64,000 bases of DNA from Arenibacter troitsensis (GTDB taxonomy: Bacteria; Bacteroidota; Bacteroidia; Flavobacteriales; Flavobacteriaceae): contig NZ_FXAO01000001.1 of NCBI RefSeq assembly GCF_900177645.1, forward strand, positions 248,001 to 312,000. The letters are read 5' to 3'. Positions 17,670 through 27,207 of this stretch are shown one piece after another. Made by a program: the position numbers and the translations under genes. Position 1 is the stretch's first letter. Each line of letters begins with the position of its first letter. The notes below the pieces were generated by a model. The model worked only from the letters and a program-made list of their open reading frames with translations, did not search any database and was not told the origin of the DNA.

Positions 17670-18554
17670 ATGAAAGCATATATTTTTCCAGGACAGGGAG
17701 CACAATTTGTAGGAATGGGATTGGATCTTTATGAAAAGTACCCTTTGGCCCAAAAAATGTTTGAGACCGCCAATGAAATTTTAGGATTCTCCATTACCGA
17801 TCTTATGTTCGAAGGTACTGCTGAGGACTTAAAGGAAACCAAGGTAACCCAGCCAGCTATTTTTTTGCATTCGGTAATCATGAGCAAGGTTATGGGCGAT
17901 AGCTTTATACCGGATATGGTGGCAGGGCATTCCTTGGGCGAATTTTCTGCCTTGGTGGCCAATGGAGCCTTGGATTTTGAAGATGGATTGCAATTGGTGT
18001 TTAAAAGGGCTTTGGCCATGCAAAAGGCCTGTGAAATACAACCGAGCACTATGGCGGCGGTTCTGGGATTGGATGATGCCCTTGTGGAAAAAATATGTGC
18101 AGAGGTTCCGGGTATTGTAGTACCTGCCAATTACAACTGCCCTGGACAACTGGTCATTTCCGGGGAAGTGGAGGCCATAAATACCGCCTGTGAAAAGTTG
18201 AAGGAAGCCGGTGCCCGTAGAGCGTTAGTCTTACCGGTAGGCGGAGCGTTTCACTCGCCCTTAATGGAGCCTGCAAGGGAAGAGTTGGCTGCGGCCATAG
18301 AAAACACTGTTTTTAATACGCCAAGCTGTGCTATTTACCAAAATGTACCTACTACAGCGGTTAAGGATCCAGAGGCTATAAAAGCAAATTTAATAGCCCA
18401 ATTAACGGCTCCTGTAAAGTGGACCCAAAGTGTACAACAAATGGTAGCTGATGGAGCAACCTTGTTCACGGAAGTAGGTCCGGGGAAGGTACTTCAGGGA
18501 TTGGTTAAAAAAATTCATCCTACTGCCGAAACCATGTCTGCGGAGCTTTCTTAA
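17670..18554 (+). CDS. fabD: Malonyl-CoA:ACP transacylase
   Basis: Transfers malonyl from CoA to acyl carrier protein, supplying fatty-acid synthesis in the cytoplasm. The 294-residue protein has the family opening FPGQGAQFVGMG, the nucleophile Ser in GHSLGEFSAL (about residue 92), the catalytic His in GGAFHSPLM (about 195) and the final VGPGKVLQGLVKKI block. The length is normal for FabD. It is monocistronic with its own -7 box and a weak hairpin after the stop. Confidence 0.96.
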   Translation: MKAYIFPGQGAQFVGMGLDLYEKYPLAQKMFETANEILGFSITDLMFEGTAEDLKETKVTQPAIFLHSVIMSKVMGDSFIPDMVAGHSLGEFSALVANGALDFEDGLQLVFKRALAMQKACEIQPSTMAAVLGLDDALVEKICAEVPGIVVPANYNCPGQLVISGEVEAINTACEKLKEAGARRALVLPVGGAFHSPLMEPAREELAAAIENTVFNTPSCAIYQNVPTTAVKDPEAIKANLIAQLTAPVKWTQSVQQMVADGATLFTEVGPGKVLQGLVKKIHPTAETMSAELS

Positions 18555-18600
18555 ATGGCCTAGCATTAGTTTTTTGCCGTTTATCTGATAAATTTATATT

Positions 18601-18627
18601 TAAGCCTTATTCTTAGGCTTATGGGCT
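18601..18627 (+). terminator. Weak hairpin after fabD
   Basis: Stem TAAGCCT/AGGCTTA (18601-18607, 18615-18621) with a 7-base loop, followed a few bases later by a run of six T. It is 46 bases past the fabD stop. The gap between stem and T-run makes it a modest candidate. Confidence 0.35.
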
Positions 18628-18709
18628 ATTTTTTCTTAATATTGATTCCCTATTTTGGGGATACGGCTAGACCGTTCCCTATTTGAATCTTAGAATGAAA
18701 TAACCGGTT

Positions 18710-21700
18710 ATGAAAATAAATGCCCTATATAAAATACTTTCCAATTTTTTGGATGCTGGAAGACTTAGGTCTTTGTTGTTTATAGGAACCCTTTTATTAT
18801 TTGCACTTAATGGTTATGCGCAATTGCCTACTATTTCCATAGCAAATAACAATAACGGTTTGGAAGGTGGTATAATCCCAGGAAGCTTTACAGTCTCGGT
18901 AGAGCCAGATTTTTCGTTAGGATTGGGCAGCGTGGATGTCAATTATGCAGTTTTGGTCTCAAGTACGGCGACTGCTGGGTCTGACTACACTATTTTGACA
19001 GGGCCTGTTACAGTGTTTTATTCTAGTTTAGGAGGTTCCGCAAATATTTCCGTGGATGTGATTGATGATTTTGTTGATGAGGTTGATGAAACTGTTAATG
19101 TGGTCATTCTAGATGATGCTTTAAATTATGTTACTGGGAGTCCTTCCTCGGCCACTGTGACCATTGTAGACAACGATGAGGTCGGTGTTACGGTATCTAC
19201 GATCAGTGGTAATACTACTGAGGCTAGTGGTACTGCATTCTTTACTATGGTCCTGAACAGCGAGCCCACCGCAAATGTAACCATACCTCTTAGTAGTAAT
19301 GATACCTCGGAAGGGATACTTGCGGTCCCAAATGTGGTTTTCACGCCAGGTAACTGGAACGTAGCTCAGACGGTGACGGTGACCGGGGTAGACGATGCCC
19401 TGGTGGACGGGGACATAGCCTATACGATAATTACAGGTAATGTGACCTCAGCGGATGCTGGCTACAATGCACTTACGGCTGCTAATGTTGCGGACGTTGC
19501 TGTGACCAATACGGACAACGATGTGGTTGGGGTAACGGTATCCACGATCAGTGGCAATACGACTGAGGCTGGGGGTACGGCGAGCTTCACGGTGGTTCTC
19601 AACAGCGAGCCCACCGCAAATGTAACCATACCTCTTAGTAGTAATGATACCTCAGAAGGGATACTTGCGGTCCCAAATGTGGTTTTCACGCCAGGTAACT
19701 GGAACGTAGCTCAGACGGTGACGGTGACCGGGGTAGACGATGCCCTGGTGGACGGGGACATAGCCTATACGATAATTACAGGTAATGTGACCTCAGCGGA
19801 TGCTGGCTACAATGCACTTACGGCTGCTAATGTTGCGGACGTTGCTGTGACCAATACGGACAACGATGCCGTCGGTGTTACGGTATCTGCGATCAGCGGC
19901 AATACCACGGAGGCGGGCGGCACAGCGACCTTTACATTGGTTTTGGATAGTCAACCCACGGCAAACGTGACCATACCCCTTAGCAGTAGCAATACTGCTG
20001 AAGGGACGATATCGGTTCCAAATGTGGTTTTCACGCCAGGTAACTGGAACGTAGCTCAGACGGTGACGGTGACCGGGATTGACGATATGGTCGCTGACGG
20101 TAATGTTGCCTACACCATTGTTACGGGGAATGTAACCTCTGCGGATACGAGCTATAATGCGCTTACGGATGCCAATGTTGGGGATGTTGCGGTGACCAAT
20201 ATAGACAATGACGCTGTTGGGGTAACGGTATCAGCGATCAGTGGAAATACTACGGAAGCAGGGGGCACAGCTACCTTTACGTTGGTTCTGGATAGCCAGC
20301 CCACAGGGAATGTAACTATACCCTTGACCAGCAATAATACTGCGGAGGGTACACTTGCGGTATCCACTGTGGTCTTCACACCAGGTAACTGGAACGTTGC
20401 ACAAACGGTGACGGTCACAGGAGTAGATGATATTGTGGTGGATGGCGACATTTCCTATGCTATTGTGACGGGCAATGTTACTTCTTCAGACACTGGCTAT
20501 GACGCACTAAACGCTGGAAGCGTTGCGGATGTTTCAGTAGTTAATATTGACGATGATACTGCTGGTATTTCCATAAGTGATGTAACCGTAAATGAAGGGG
20601 ACGGAACGGCAACTTTTACGGTAATTTTAAATAGAGGTGTACTATTCGGCACTTCGGTGAAATACGAAACCGCCAATAATACGGCCTCAGCGGGATCTGA
20701 TTATGTTAGCAAATCGGGCACCCTTTCTTTTTTGGGCTTAAATGGGGAAACGAAGACTGTTGTAATTGATATTTTGGAGGATGTTATTGCAGAAGGCACG
20801 GAATCCTTTTATGTAAACCTTTCCAATGCTACTGGATTTGCCCAAATAGCAAAGGCACAGGGAGTAGGAACTATAGCGGATAATGATAATTGTATTGAAG
20901 CTCCATTAATTAACGATACATCAACTATATTTTGTGAGGCCTTTACCCAAGATTTGGATGCTTATACGGACACTACCATTCCTACTGGCTTTGAATTGGT
21001 ATGGAGCAGTAATAGTGATTTTTCGGTTACCGGCGCTAGGTTGAACACTAGCATAATAGATTTTGAGGCTACCTTTTATGGCTTTTTGTATAATGAAGGT
21101 ACGGGCTGTGTAAGTCCGCCTTTGGAAGTGACCCTTGTCCGGAATGAACCCCCAGAAATTTTAAGTGCCACCCCAGCAACGATTTGCGGACCAGGTATTG
21201 CTACAATTAGTGCCACAGTTAGTGCTGGGGGTAGTTTGTTCTGGTACGATTCGGAATCGGGTGGGGATTCGTTGCAAGAGGGCAGTAGCTTTTCTGTCAG
21301 CGTTAATGCAACTACTACCTATTACGCAGAGGCTTTTGCCAATGGTTGTTTCTCGGAGCGTGAAGCGGTTACAGTAACAGTCAATGATTTGGTAGATCCT
21401 GGTACAACAACAGCTACTTCGGCCTGTAGTATAACCGGAGGTGGAGCAGCAACAACCATTGATTTGGATACTACTAGATCGGGAGGAGATTCTGGAGTAT
21501 GGTCCATTGTGGGTACTCCTCCAAGTAGCGTCACTATTGGTGCGGACAATATTGTTGATTTTGAAGGGGCAGCTGATGGAGATTATATCTTTAGGTTTAC
21601 TACGAATACAGCTGCTTCCCCTTGTGTAGATGAAAGCGTGGATGTTACCATTAGCGTAACTACTTGTACCAATGATAGCGATGGCGACGGTTTAATAGAT

Positions 21701-22579
21701 AGGGATGAAACTGCTTTGGGCTTGGAGATCGACAATGAGGATACGGATGGTGACGGCATTAATGATGGGGATGAAGTAGGGCCTGATGTAAGTAACCCTA
21801 TTGACACCGATGGTGACGGAATAATAGATGCCTTGGATTCCAATATCTTGGATTCGGACAATGACAGTGTTGTTGACCAGCTGGATCCCGCCAATGATAA
21901 CCCTTGTATACCAAATATCTCGGCAGCTTGTCAGATAGACCTCGCCCTAGAGAAAACGGTGGATAAGGAAAGTGTTTTGGTGGGAAGGGAAGTTATATTT
22001 ACTATAACACTGACCAACCTAAGTCAGATCATGGTGACCAATATAGCAGTGAACGATCTTGTAAGTCCTGCAACTGGGTTCCAGTATGTAAGTAGTTCTG
22101 CTTCTAAGGGGATATATGATGAAATTGCCGGGGTATGGCAATTGGAGGAGCTATTGGCTGAAGAGGTGGTAACCCTGACCATTATCGCCGAGGTACCCGA
22201 TGTAGGTACCTATCAGAATATCGCAGCTATAGTGGACTCCTTCCCCGAAGATAGCAATGCCGCCAATGATAGTGCAACGGCTACGGTAACCGTGACGCCT
22301 CGGTCATCGAGCGAATGCGGATTCCTGTTCAATCAGATATCACCTAATGGGGACGAATATAATGATGCGGTGGTCATAAATTGTATAGAACAATATCCTA
22401 ACAACACCCTTCAAATATTTGATCGCTATGGCAATGAGGTATTCACGGCCAGCGGTTATGACAACACTTGGGAGGGGACAGGGAAAAATGGAGATTTGCC
22501 AAAGGGGACCTACTTTTATATCTTGGATCTAGGTGACGGCACGGAAGTGCGAAAAGGTTGGATCCAAATCATAAGATAA
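18710..22579 (+). CDS. Large repeat adhesin with T9SS type B sorting domain
   Basis: Predicted cell-surface protein of 1289 residues. Order: signal peptide (about 1-38, ending NGYAQ); one Calx-beta-like domain (about 39-155); four 115-residue repeats (from residue 158 to about 617) each with GNTTEAGGTA, TPGNWNVAQTVTVTG and an acidic DND end; a diverged Calx-beta domain (about 618-726, VNEGDGTATFTV); an Ig-like region (about 727-985); Asp-rich thrombospondin type 3-like calcium repeats (about 988-1060, DSDGDGLIDRDE); a DUF11 domain (about 1083-1195); and a C-terminal gliding-motility-associated (CHU_C, type B) sorting signal (SPNGDEYNDAV...FDRYGNEVF...KGTYFYIL). The many acidic loops imply calcium binding. 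It heads an operon with a PorP/SprF and an OmpA protein 8 bases apart each. Confidence 0.92.
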   Translation: MKINALYKILSNFLDAGRLRSLLFIGTLLLFALNGYAQLPTISIANNNNGLEGGIIPGSFTVSVEPDFSLGLGSVDVNYAVLVSSTATAGSDYTILTGPVTVFYSSLGGSANISVDVIDDFVDEVDETVNVVILDDALNYVTGSPSSATVTIVDNDEVGVTVSTISGNTTEASGTAFFTMVLNSEPTANVTIPLSSNDTSEGILAVPNVVFTPGNWNVAQTVTVTGVDDALVDGDIAYTIITGNVTSADAGYNALTAANVADVAVTNTDNDVVGVTVSTISGNTTEAGGTASFTVVLNSEPTANVTIPLSSNDTSEGILAVPNVVFTPGNWNVAQTVTVTGVDDALVDGDIAYTIITGNVTSADAGYNALTAANVADVAVTNTDNDAVGVTVSAISGNTTEAGGTATFTLVLDSQPTANVTIPLSSSNTAEGTISVPNVVFTPGNWNVAQTVTVTGIDDMVADGNVAYTIVTGNVTSADTSYNALTDANVGDVAVTNIDNDAVGVTVSAISGNTTEAGGTATFTLVLDSQPTGNVTIPLTSNNTAEGTLAVSTVVFTPGNWNVAQTVTVTGVDDIVVDGDISYAIVTGNVTSSDTGYDALNAGSVADVSVVNIDDDTAGISISDVTVNEGDGTATFTVILNRGVLFGTSVKYETANNTASAGSDYVSKSGTLSFLGLNGETKTVVIDILEDVIAEGTESFYVNLSNATGFAQIAKAQGVGTIADNDNCIEAPLINDTSTIFCEAFTQDLDAYTDTTIPTGFELVWSSNSDFSVTGARLNTSIIDFEATFYGFLYNEGTGCVSPPLEVTLVRNEPPEILSATPATICGPGIATISATVSAGGSLFWYDSESGGDSLQEGSSFSVSVNATTTYYAEAFANGCFSEREAVTVTVNDLVDPGTTTATSACSITGGGAATTIDLDTTRSGGDSGVWSIVGTPPSSVTIGADNIVDFEGAADGDYIFRFTTNTAASPCVDESVDVTISVTTCTNDSDGDGLIDRDETALGLEIDNEDTDGDGINDGDEVGPDVSNPIDTDGDGIIDALDSNILDSDNDSVVDQLDPANDNPCIPNISAACQIDLALEKTVDKESVLVGREVIFTITLTNLSQIMVTNIAVNDLVSPATGFQYVSSSASKGIYDEIAGVWQLEELLAEEVVTLTIIAEVPDVGTYQNIAAIVDSFPEDSNAANDSATATVTVTPRSSSECGFLFNQISPNGDEYNDAVVINCIEQYPNNTLQIFDRYGNEVFTASGYDNTWEGTGKNGDLPKGTYFYILDLGDGTEVRKGWIQIIR
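19181..20560 (+). repeat. Four tandem 345-bp repeats in the adhesin gene
   Basis: Repeat units start at 19181, 19526, 19871 and 20216 (period 345 bp, 115 codons). Units 1 and 2 are almost identical at the DNA level over most of their length (for example 19260-19515 versus 19605-19860), whereas units 3 and 4 have drifted more. This points to recent duplication or gene conversion. Confidence 0.9.
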
Positions 22580-22587
22580 TATAGATT

Positions 22588-23580
22588 ATGAATTTAAGAA
22601 TATACAGAATAGGGTATAGAGATCTTTTATTGTTTTGTAGCTTACTGTTATTTTCTGTAACCGTACTTTTCGGACAGAAAGAACCCCAGTATACCCAATA
22701 TATGTACAATATTGGTAGCTTTAACCCGGCTTACGTGGGTACTGTGGAGACTCCGGATATTACCGGTCTGTACCGTGTGCAATGGTCTGGAATCCCGGGA
22801 GCGCCACGAACCCTGCGGTTTGGGGTAAACCTACCTTTTGCGAATGAAAAAAATGGTTTGGGATTTAATGTAGTTAGTGATCAATTGGGGCCTACTTCCC
22901 AAACGTACATAGATGTTGCCTATTCATTCCAAGTTAAATTAACAGAAGAAACTAGGCTGTCCTTTGGCGTGGATGCAGGTGGCTCTTTGTTGGATGTGGA
23001 TTATACCAAAGGTGATTTTGAAGATGAAAATGAGCCCTTGTTGAATAATGCGGATACCTTTAATAAATTTTATCCTACTGTAGGTGCTGGTATATTTATG
23101 TATCAGGAAAACTGGTACGTAGGATTGTCCGTTCCCAACTTTTTAACCTCTGGCTTGTATGCGGATGAAGTGGCCAATATTGTAGAGGACAAGATGCAGT
23201 TTAATTTTATAGGGGGATATGTTTTTGATTTTTCCGAAGGCCTAAAATTTAAACCGGCCTTCTTAATGAACTATTTAAATGGATCTCCTTTAAACCTGAA
23301 TTTATCTGCAAATTTTTTAATTAGCGATGTCGTAACTTTAGGGGCATCCTATAGATTGGATAACGCTATAAGCGGTTTGGCCGGATTGCAGGTTTCCAAT
23401 AGTCTATTTCTAGGGTATTCCTATGATTATAATACCAATGGACTGGGAGAATATAGTCAGGGTTCCCATGAGGTAATATTGAAGTTCTACTTAGGAAGGG
23501 CTGATAGCAAAGTTAAAAAGGAGCGTACTAGAGATCAAAAAGGGAAACCAAAACAAATAGATACCCCTAGGTTTTTCTAA
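22588..23580 (+). CDS. PorP/SprF family type IX secretion outer-membrane protein
   Basis: Canonical PorP/SprF protein of 330 residues: signal peptide (about 1-30, ending VLFGQ), the family hallmark EPQYTQYMYNIGSFNPAYVG, SGIPGAPRTLRFGVNLPF, then beta-barrel strands (LSFGVDAGGSLLDVDY, LGASYRLDNAISGLAGLQ) and a basic tail. PorP/SprF proteins next to type B sorting-domain proteins are thought to attach or export that specific partner. It starts 8 bases after the adhesin stop and ends 7 bases before the OmpA gene, so the three are translated from one message. Confidence 0.95.
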   Translation: MNLRIYRIGYRDLLLFCSLLLFSVTVLFGQKEPQYTQYMYNIGSFNPAYVGTVETPDITGLYRVQWSGIPGAPRTLRFGVNLPFANEKNGLGFNVVSDQLGPTSQTYIDVAYSFQVKLTEETRLSFGVDAGGSLLDVDYTKGDFEDENEPLLNNADTFNKFYPTVGAGIFMYQENWYVGLSVPNFLTSGLYADEVANIVEDKMQFNFIGGYVFDFSEGLKFKPAFLMNYLNGSPLNLNLSANFLISDVVTLGASYRLDNAISGLAGLQVSNSLFLGYSYDYNTNGLGEYSQGSHEVILKFYLGRADSKVKKERTRDQKGKPKQIDTPRFF

Positions 23581-23587
23581 AATTAAT

Positions 23588-25525
23588 ATGAACATGAAGT
23601 TTAAATTAACAGTTGTATTTTTTATCCTTTTTTGGTCCTTTGGATTTGCCCAACAAAAAAAATCCAAAGGGGATATTCTGTTTTTTGAGTATTCCTACAA
23701 TGAGGCTATTTTAGAATATCAAAAGGAATTAAGGGACGGGGTACTCAGTAATAAACAATATTTGAATCTGGCAGATTCCTATATGAAGATTGGCAATTTT
23801 AAGAAGGCCTCGGAAATTTATGTGAATATTTTTCAGAAAGACACTACTATGTCTTCTTTCCATTTTAATAAAATGCTACAATCGTTGTCCAAGACTTCTG
23901 AAATTGAAAAGGTTAGGGCTTATTTGTCAACAAAAAAGGGCGATTTGTCCTCTGAATTATTGGAAAATGCGGATTTTAACTATCAGTTGATCGCAACCAA
24001 CAGTAATGAAGAGTTGAATTTTAAGATATTCAATATTAGTGGAAACAGTCCACAGGCCGACTTTTCCCCTTCATTTTATAAGGATAAGCTATTGTTTTCA
24101 AGTAGTAGGCCCGATGGTACCAAGAGGATTTATAATCCTTCTGGTGAATCGTATCTCAATATTTACGAGGCCAACATTGAGGCCCAAGGAGACATAAAAA
24201 GGCCACAAGCTTTTAAAGGAATATCCAATACAAATTTTCATCGTGCAACGCCTTATTATTCAGAAGAGCTTAATAATATATTTTATGTACTTTCCAATGC
24301 CGATGGGGAGGTTTTGCAATTTAGTGAAAGTGGAAAAAACACTTTGGCCTTGGGGAGGATTGATGAAAGTGGGGCATTTCAATTCATATTAAGGGATTTA
24401 AATACTTCTTTTTATTATCCTTTTTACGAAGCCAGTACTGGAAGATTATTTTTTGCGGCCAATTTTGAAGACGGTTATGGCGGCACTGATATTTATTATG
24501 TGTATACCAATAATGGGCTTATTATGTCTGCTCCGGTAAATCTGGGTCCAAGAATTAATACCCCGGGTAATGAAATAGCACCCTTTATTTTTGAAAACAG
24601 CCTTTATTTTTCGTCGGATATCTTTTATGGGCTGGGAGGAATGGATATCTATAAGTCTAATATGAATACCGACAACAGTTTTAGTATTCCCATAAATCTT
24701 GGTGAGGGAATTAATTCTTCCAAGGACGATTTTGGATTTATTATAAGGAATAATGACACTAATGGGCTGTTGGGTTATTTTTCATCGAATAGGGATGGTG
24801 GTAAGGGCAATGACGATATTTATGGTTTTAATGTTAAGGATAAGCCGGGACTAAAAACTTTGGCCCTTAAAGGGACAGTGATTAATCTTACGTCAAATAA
24901 TGGGATCGCCAAGGCTCAAGTGCGATTATTGGACAAGGATGGAGAGCTGGTCAAGGAAGTGTTTGCCAATGATAATGGTGATTATAGTGTAGAGATTCCG
25001 TTTCTAGATATCGTAACCATTGAATCCACTAAAGAAAAACATTCTACATTTTCCATAACTTATAAAGGCAACGAATTGGACGAAATCCAGAATAAAGCCT
25101 TTAACATGGGGATTAAATATTTGGATGACTTGGTGGAGGAGCAAGAAGACCAAACTGTTGTGAAATTGAAGAAGTTCTATTTTGATAAGGGAAAAAGCAA
25201 TGTCAATTCTGAAATTGCCCAAGAATTGGATAAGGTTGTAGACCTGATCGAGAGATTTCCCCAATTACAGCTAAGGATAGAATCCCATACCGATAGTAGG
25301 GGCGGGGGAAGTTATAATTTTACCTTGTCACAAAAAAGATCGGATGCCATTAAGGATTATCTCTTACAACATGGCGTTCCGGAGGGCAATATACTCTATT
25401 CTGTGGGTTATGGAGAGGATAAGCTCCTAAACGGATGTAAGAATGGTGTTTTTTGTTTGGATATGTTGCACAACAAGAACGAAAGATCATTAATTGTGGT
25501 ACTCAATTATGATCTCCTGTACTAA
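23588..25525 (+). CDS. TPR/PD40/OmpA-domain outer-membrane lipid-free anchor protein
   Basis: A 645-residue envelope protein that closes the T9SS adhesin operon. Signal peptide about 1-21 (FGFAQ), TPR-like helices (about 30-110, ILEYQKELRDGVLSNKQYLNLADSYMK is in this part), WD40-like PD40 beta-propeller units (about 150-420; FSSSRPDGTKRIY, FFAANFEDGYGGTDIYY, YFSSDIFYGLGGMDIY), a carboxypeptidase-regulatory-like domain (about 425-500, LKGTVINLTSNNGIA) and a C-terminal OmpA peptidoglycan-binding domain (about 525-645) with IESHTDSRGGGSYN and LSQKRSDAIKDYL. Such proteins link the outer-membrane PorP complex to peptidoglycan. No lipobox Cys is seen after the signal peptide. Confidence 0.93.
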   Translation: MNMKFKLTVVFFILFWSFGFAQQKKSKGDILFFEYSYNEAILEYQKELRDGVLSNKQYLNLADSYMKIGNFKKASEIYVNIFQKDTTMSSFHFNKMLQSLSKTSEIEKVRAYLSTKKGDLSSELLENADFNYQLIATNSNEELNFKIFNISGNSPQADFSPSFYKDKLLFSSSRPDGTKRIYNPSGESYLNIYEANIEAQGDIKRPQAFKGISNTNFHRATPYYSEELNNIFYVLSNADGEVLQFSESGKNTLALGRIDESGAFQFILRDLNTSFYYPFYEASTGRLFFAANFEDGYGGTDIYYVYTNNGLIMSAPVNLGPRINTPGNEIAPFIFENSLYFSSDIFYGLGGMDIYKSNMNTDNSFSIPINLGEGINSSKDDFGFIIRNNDTNGLLGYFSSNRDGGKGNDDIYGFNVKDKPGLKTLALKGTVINLTSNNGIAKAQVRLLDKDGELVKEVFANDNGDYSVEIPFLDIVTIESTKEKHSTFSITYKGNELDEIQNKAFNMGIKYLDDLVEEQEDQTVVKLKKFYFDKGKSNVNSEIAQELDKVVDLIERFPQLQLRIESHTDSRGGGSYNFTLSQKRSDAIKDYLLQHGVPEGNILYSVGYGEDKLLNGCKNGVFCLDMLHNKNERSLIVVLNYDLLY

Positions 25526-25593
25526 GGGTATTTTGTAATATTCTGAATTCTTTGCCTTAGGTTTTGTGGTATAGAGTAAAGGGCCATTGCAGG

Positions 25594-25806
25594 TTACCTT
25601 GCCAAATTGCACGCACTGCAGTCTTTGATTTCTCCGTAATAAGTTTCCCTGTATTTATGAAGAGTCCTAACGGGTATACCGAAAACCACTTCTTTTATAT
25701 AGGTCACCCGGGTGTATAGGATTCCCATTTTGGAATTATAACGCTTTTCGTTCCTTGTATTTCTCTTTATCCGTATCAATTTCATAATTCTGCGCTTCTT
25801 CTTCAT
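25594..25806 (-). CDS. Small basic protein with C-terminal CxxC
   Basis: Function unknown. The frame codes for up to 70 residues, strongly basic in the first third (MKKKRRIMKLIRIKRNTRN), then GILYTRVTYIKEVVFGIPV and a CSAC pair near the end (DCSACNLAR). The second Met (residue 8) is an equally good start. It sits alone between the OmpA gene (convergent) and the transporter gene, and the internal pattern of aromatic, basic and Gly-Pro residues looks like protein rather than noise. The CxxC could hold metal with a partner or serve a redox role, but one CxxC alone is weak evidence. A near -7 element (TAATCTTTG, one base too long) lies just upstream. Confidence 0.6.
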   Translation of the reverse strand: MKKKRRIMKLIRIKRNTRNEKRYNSKMGILYTRVTYIKEVVFGIPVRTLHKYRETYYGEIKDCSACNLAR

Positions 25807-25924
25807 ATTTTACAAAGATTAAAGATAGAATTGCCAAAAGCAAATTTTGGGTGTTAAGTCTTTATTGATCACTTGAAAATGACCTAGATCCCCTAATATT
25901 AATGCTGTTTACGGATGCTTTTTA

Positions 25925-27184
25925 TTAAAAAAATAGCATCCAACAATAATAAATGGAAAAGAGGGCGAGAAATATTATACCGAGATAGGTTAATAGTTGC
26001 AGGTTTCTGTTGGGCCTGTCGTTCACAGGTATTTCACGGCTCATGACGTTCTTTAGATTCATATACCCTATTATGGGTGCCATTACAAAGGAAACAAAGG
26101 TGGCCAGGGCAACGAGAATCCCCATATTGGCAGAAAAGATACTTATGACCATAAAATTTATTACAGCTAGTAACAACACTCCTATAGTAAAGCCTTTATT
26201 TTTTATCACCTCCTTTTTAGGAAATAGTAAGCTCAAGATGTCCACGCTAACCCGGCTAAGGGCATCGTGCGCTGTAATACAGGTGCTGAACATGGTAGCA
26301 AACGCGGCTATTGCAATCAAAATATAAGCCCAGGAGCCAATATTAACAGTAAACAGTTGAACCAGTTGGTCTGCAAAAACTACTGCGCTATTACTCAATT
26401 CCGTGTTAGTGCCGTAGAGGGTAAACCAACCAATGATCATAAAAAAAATGGCCAAAATAGCTGTTGTAAAATAACCGAATTTAAACTCTTGGAGCGCCTC
26501 TTTTAGAGTAGGTTTTTGTTTGGAATTTTTAAATTTTTCAATGCTCCAGAGACTTATCCAACCGGAGGCCTCCACAGCTGTTGGCATCCATCCCATTAGT
26601 CCTATTAAAAATAGGATTCCCACTTCATTGAAGATTACCGGTGTTTCAAAGTTTTCTGCTTCAGGAACTTTTCCATTGGCAATTACCAAAATGGTAGTCA
26701 CCAAAAGGGCCAAAAATAAAATGGATATCACATACTTGAGCGAGATTTCCAAAAATTTATAGCGTCCAATGATAAGTAGTAGGCAGATTAGTATAAAAAG
26801 TCCGCCAGCTACAACACTAACCGATGTATTGGTTAATTGAAAAAGATTTATTAGCAATCCGGAGGTAACTACATAGAGCGCGGCTAGAATAGTGAAGGTA
26901 CTGAACAAGGTAATAATGGCATAGAAGATGAGATAAGCCTTGCCACGATTAAGATAGCCCTCTATAAGTGTTTTATTGGTAATATTGGTATACCGAACTC
27001 CGAATTCAAAAAAAGGATACTTCAAGATATTTGCCAATATTATGGGAAAGATCATTATCCACCCATATTGTGCTCCTGCCTTAGTGGATAACACTAAGTG
27101 GGAAGTTCCTATGGCCGTACTGGCAAAAAGCAGGCCAGGACCAAGGTTTTTAATCAGTTTTTGTATGGAAGCCACAATTGACAT
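25925..27184 (-). CDS. Divergent Nramp-family membrane transporter
   Basis: A polytopic inner-membrane protein of 419 residues with about 11 helices. The fold is recognisable from the TM1 frame GPGLLFASTAIGTSHLVLST and TM6 LIGLMGWMPTAVEASGW, which match Nramp TM1 and TM6. In canonical Nramp the metal site is DPGN in TM1 and MPH in TM6. Here the aligned residues are GTSH (26-29) and MPT (200-202), so the acidic and Asn ligands are gone. Classical Mn/Fe-proton symport is therefore unlikely; a different ion or substrate is possible, as in the Nramp-related magnesium transporters. It begins 23 bases after the sanA-like gene, probably one operon. Confidence 0.85.
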   Translation of the reverse strand: MSIVASIQKLIKNLGPGLLFASTAIGTSHLVLSTKAGAQYGWIMIFPIILANILKYPFFEFGVRYTNITNKTLIEGYLNRGKAYLIFYAIITLFSTFTILAALYVVTSGLLINLFQLTNTSVSVVAGGLFILICLLLIIGRYKFLEISLKYVISILFLALLVTTILVIANGKVPEAENFETPVIFNEVGILFLIGLMGWMPTAVEASGWISLWSIEKFKNSKQKPTLKEALQEFKFGYFTTAILAIFFMIIGWFTLYGTNTELSNSAVVFADQLVQLFTVNIGSWAYILIAIAAFATMFSTCITAHDALSRVSVDILSLLFPKKEVIKNKGFTIGVLLLAVINFMVISIFSANMGILVALATFVSFVMAPIIGYMNLKNVMSREIPVNDRPNRNLQLLTYLGIIFLALFSIYYCWMLFF

Positions 27185-27207
27185 ATCGGGAGTAAATATA
27201 GCTAAGT

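Noticed and set aside
19181-20560. Possible CRISPR-like direct repeats
   Set aside because: The repeats are 345 bp with no spacers and are fully in frame with the adhesin gene.
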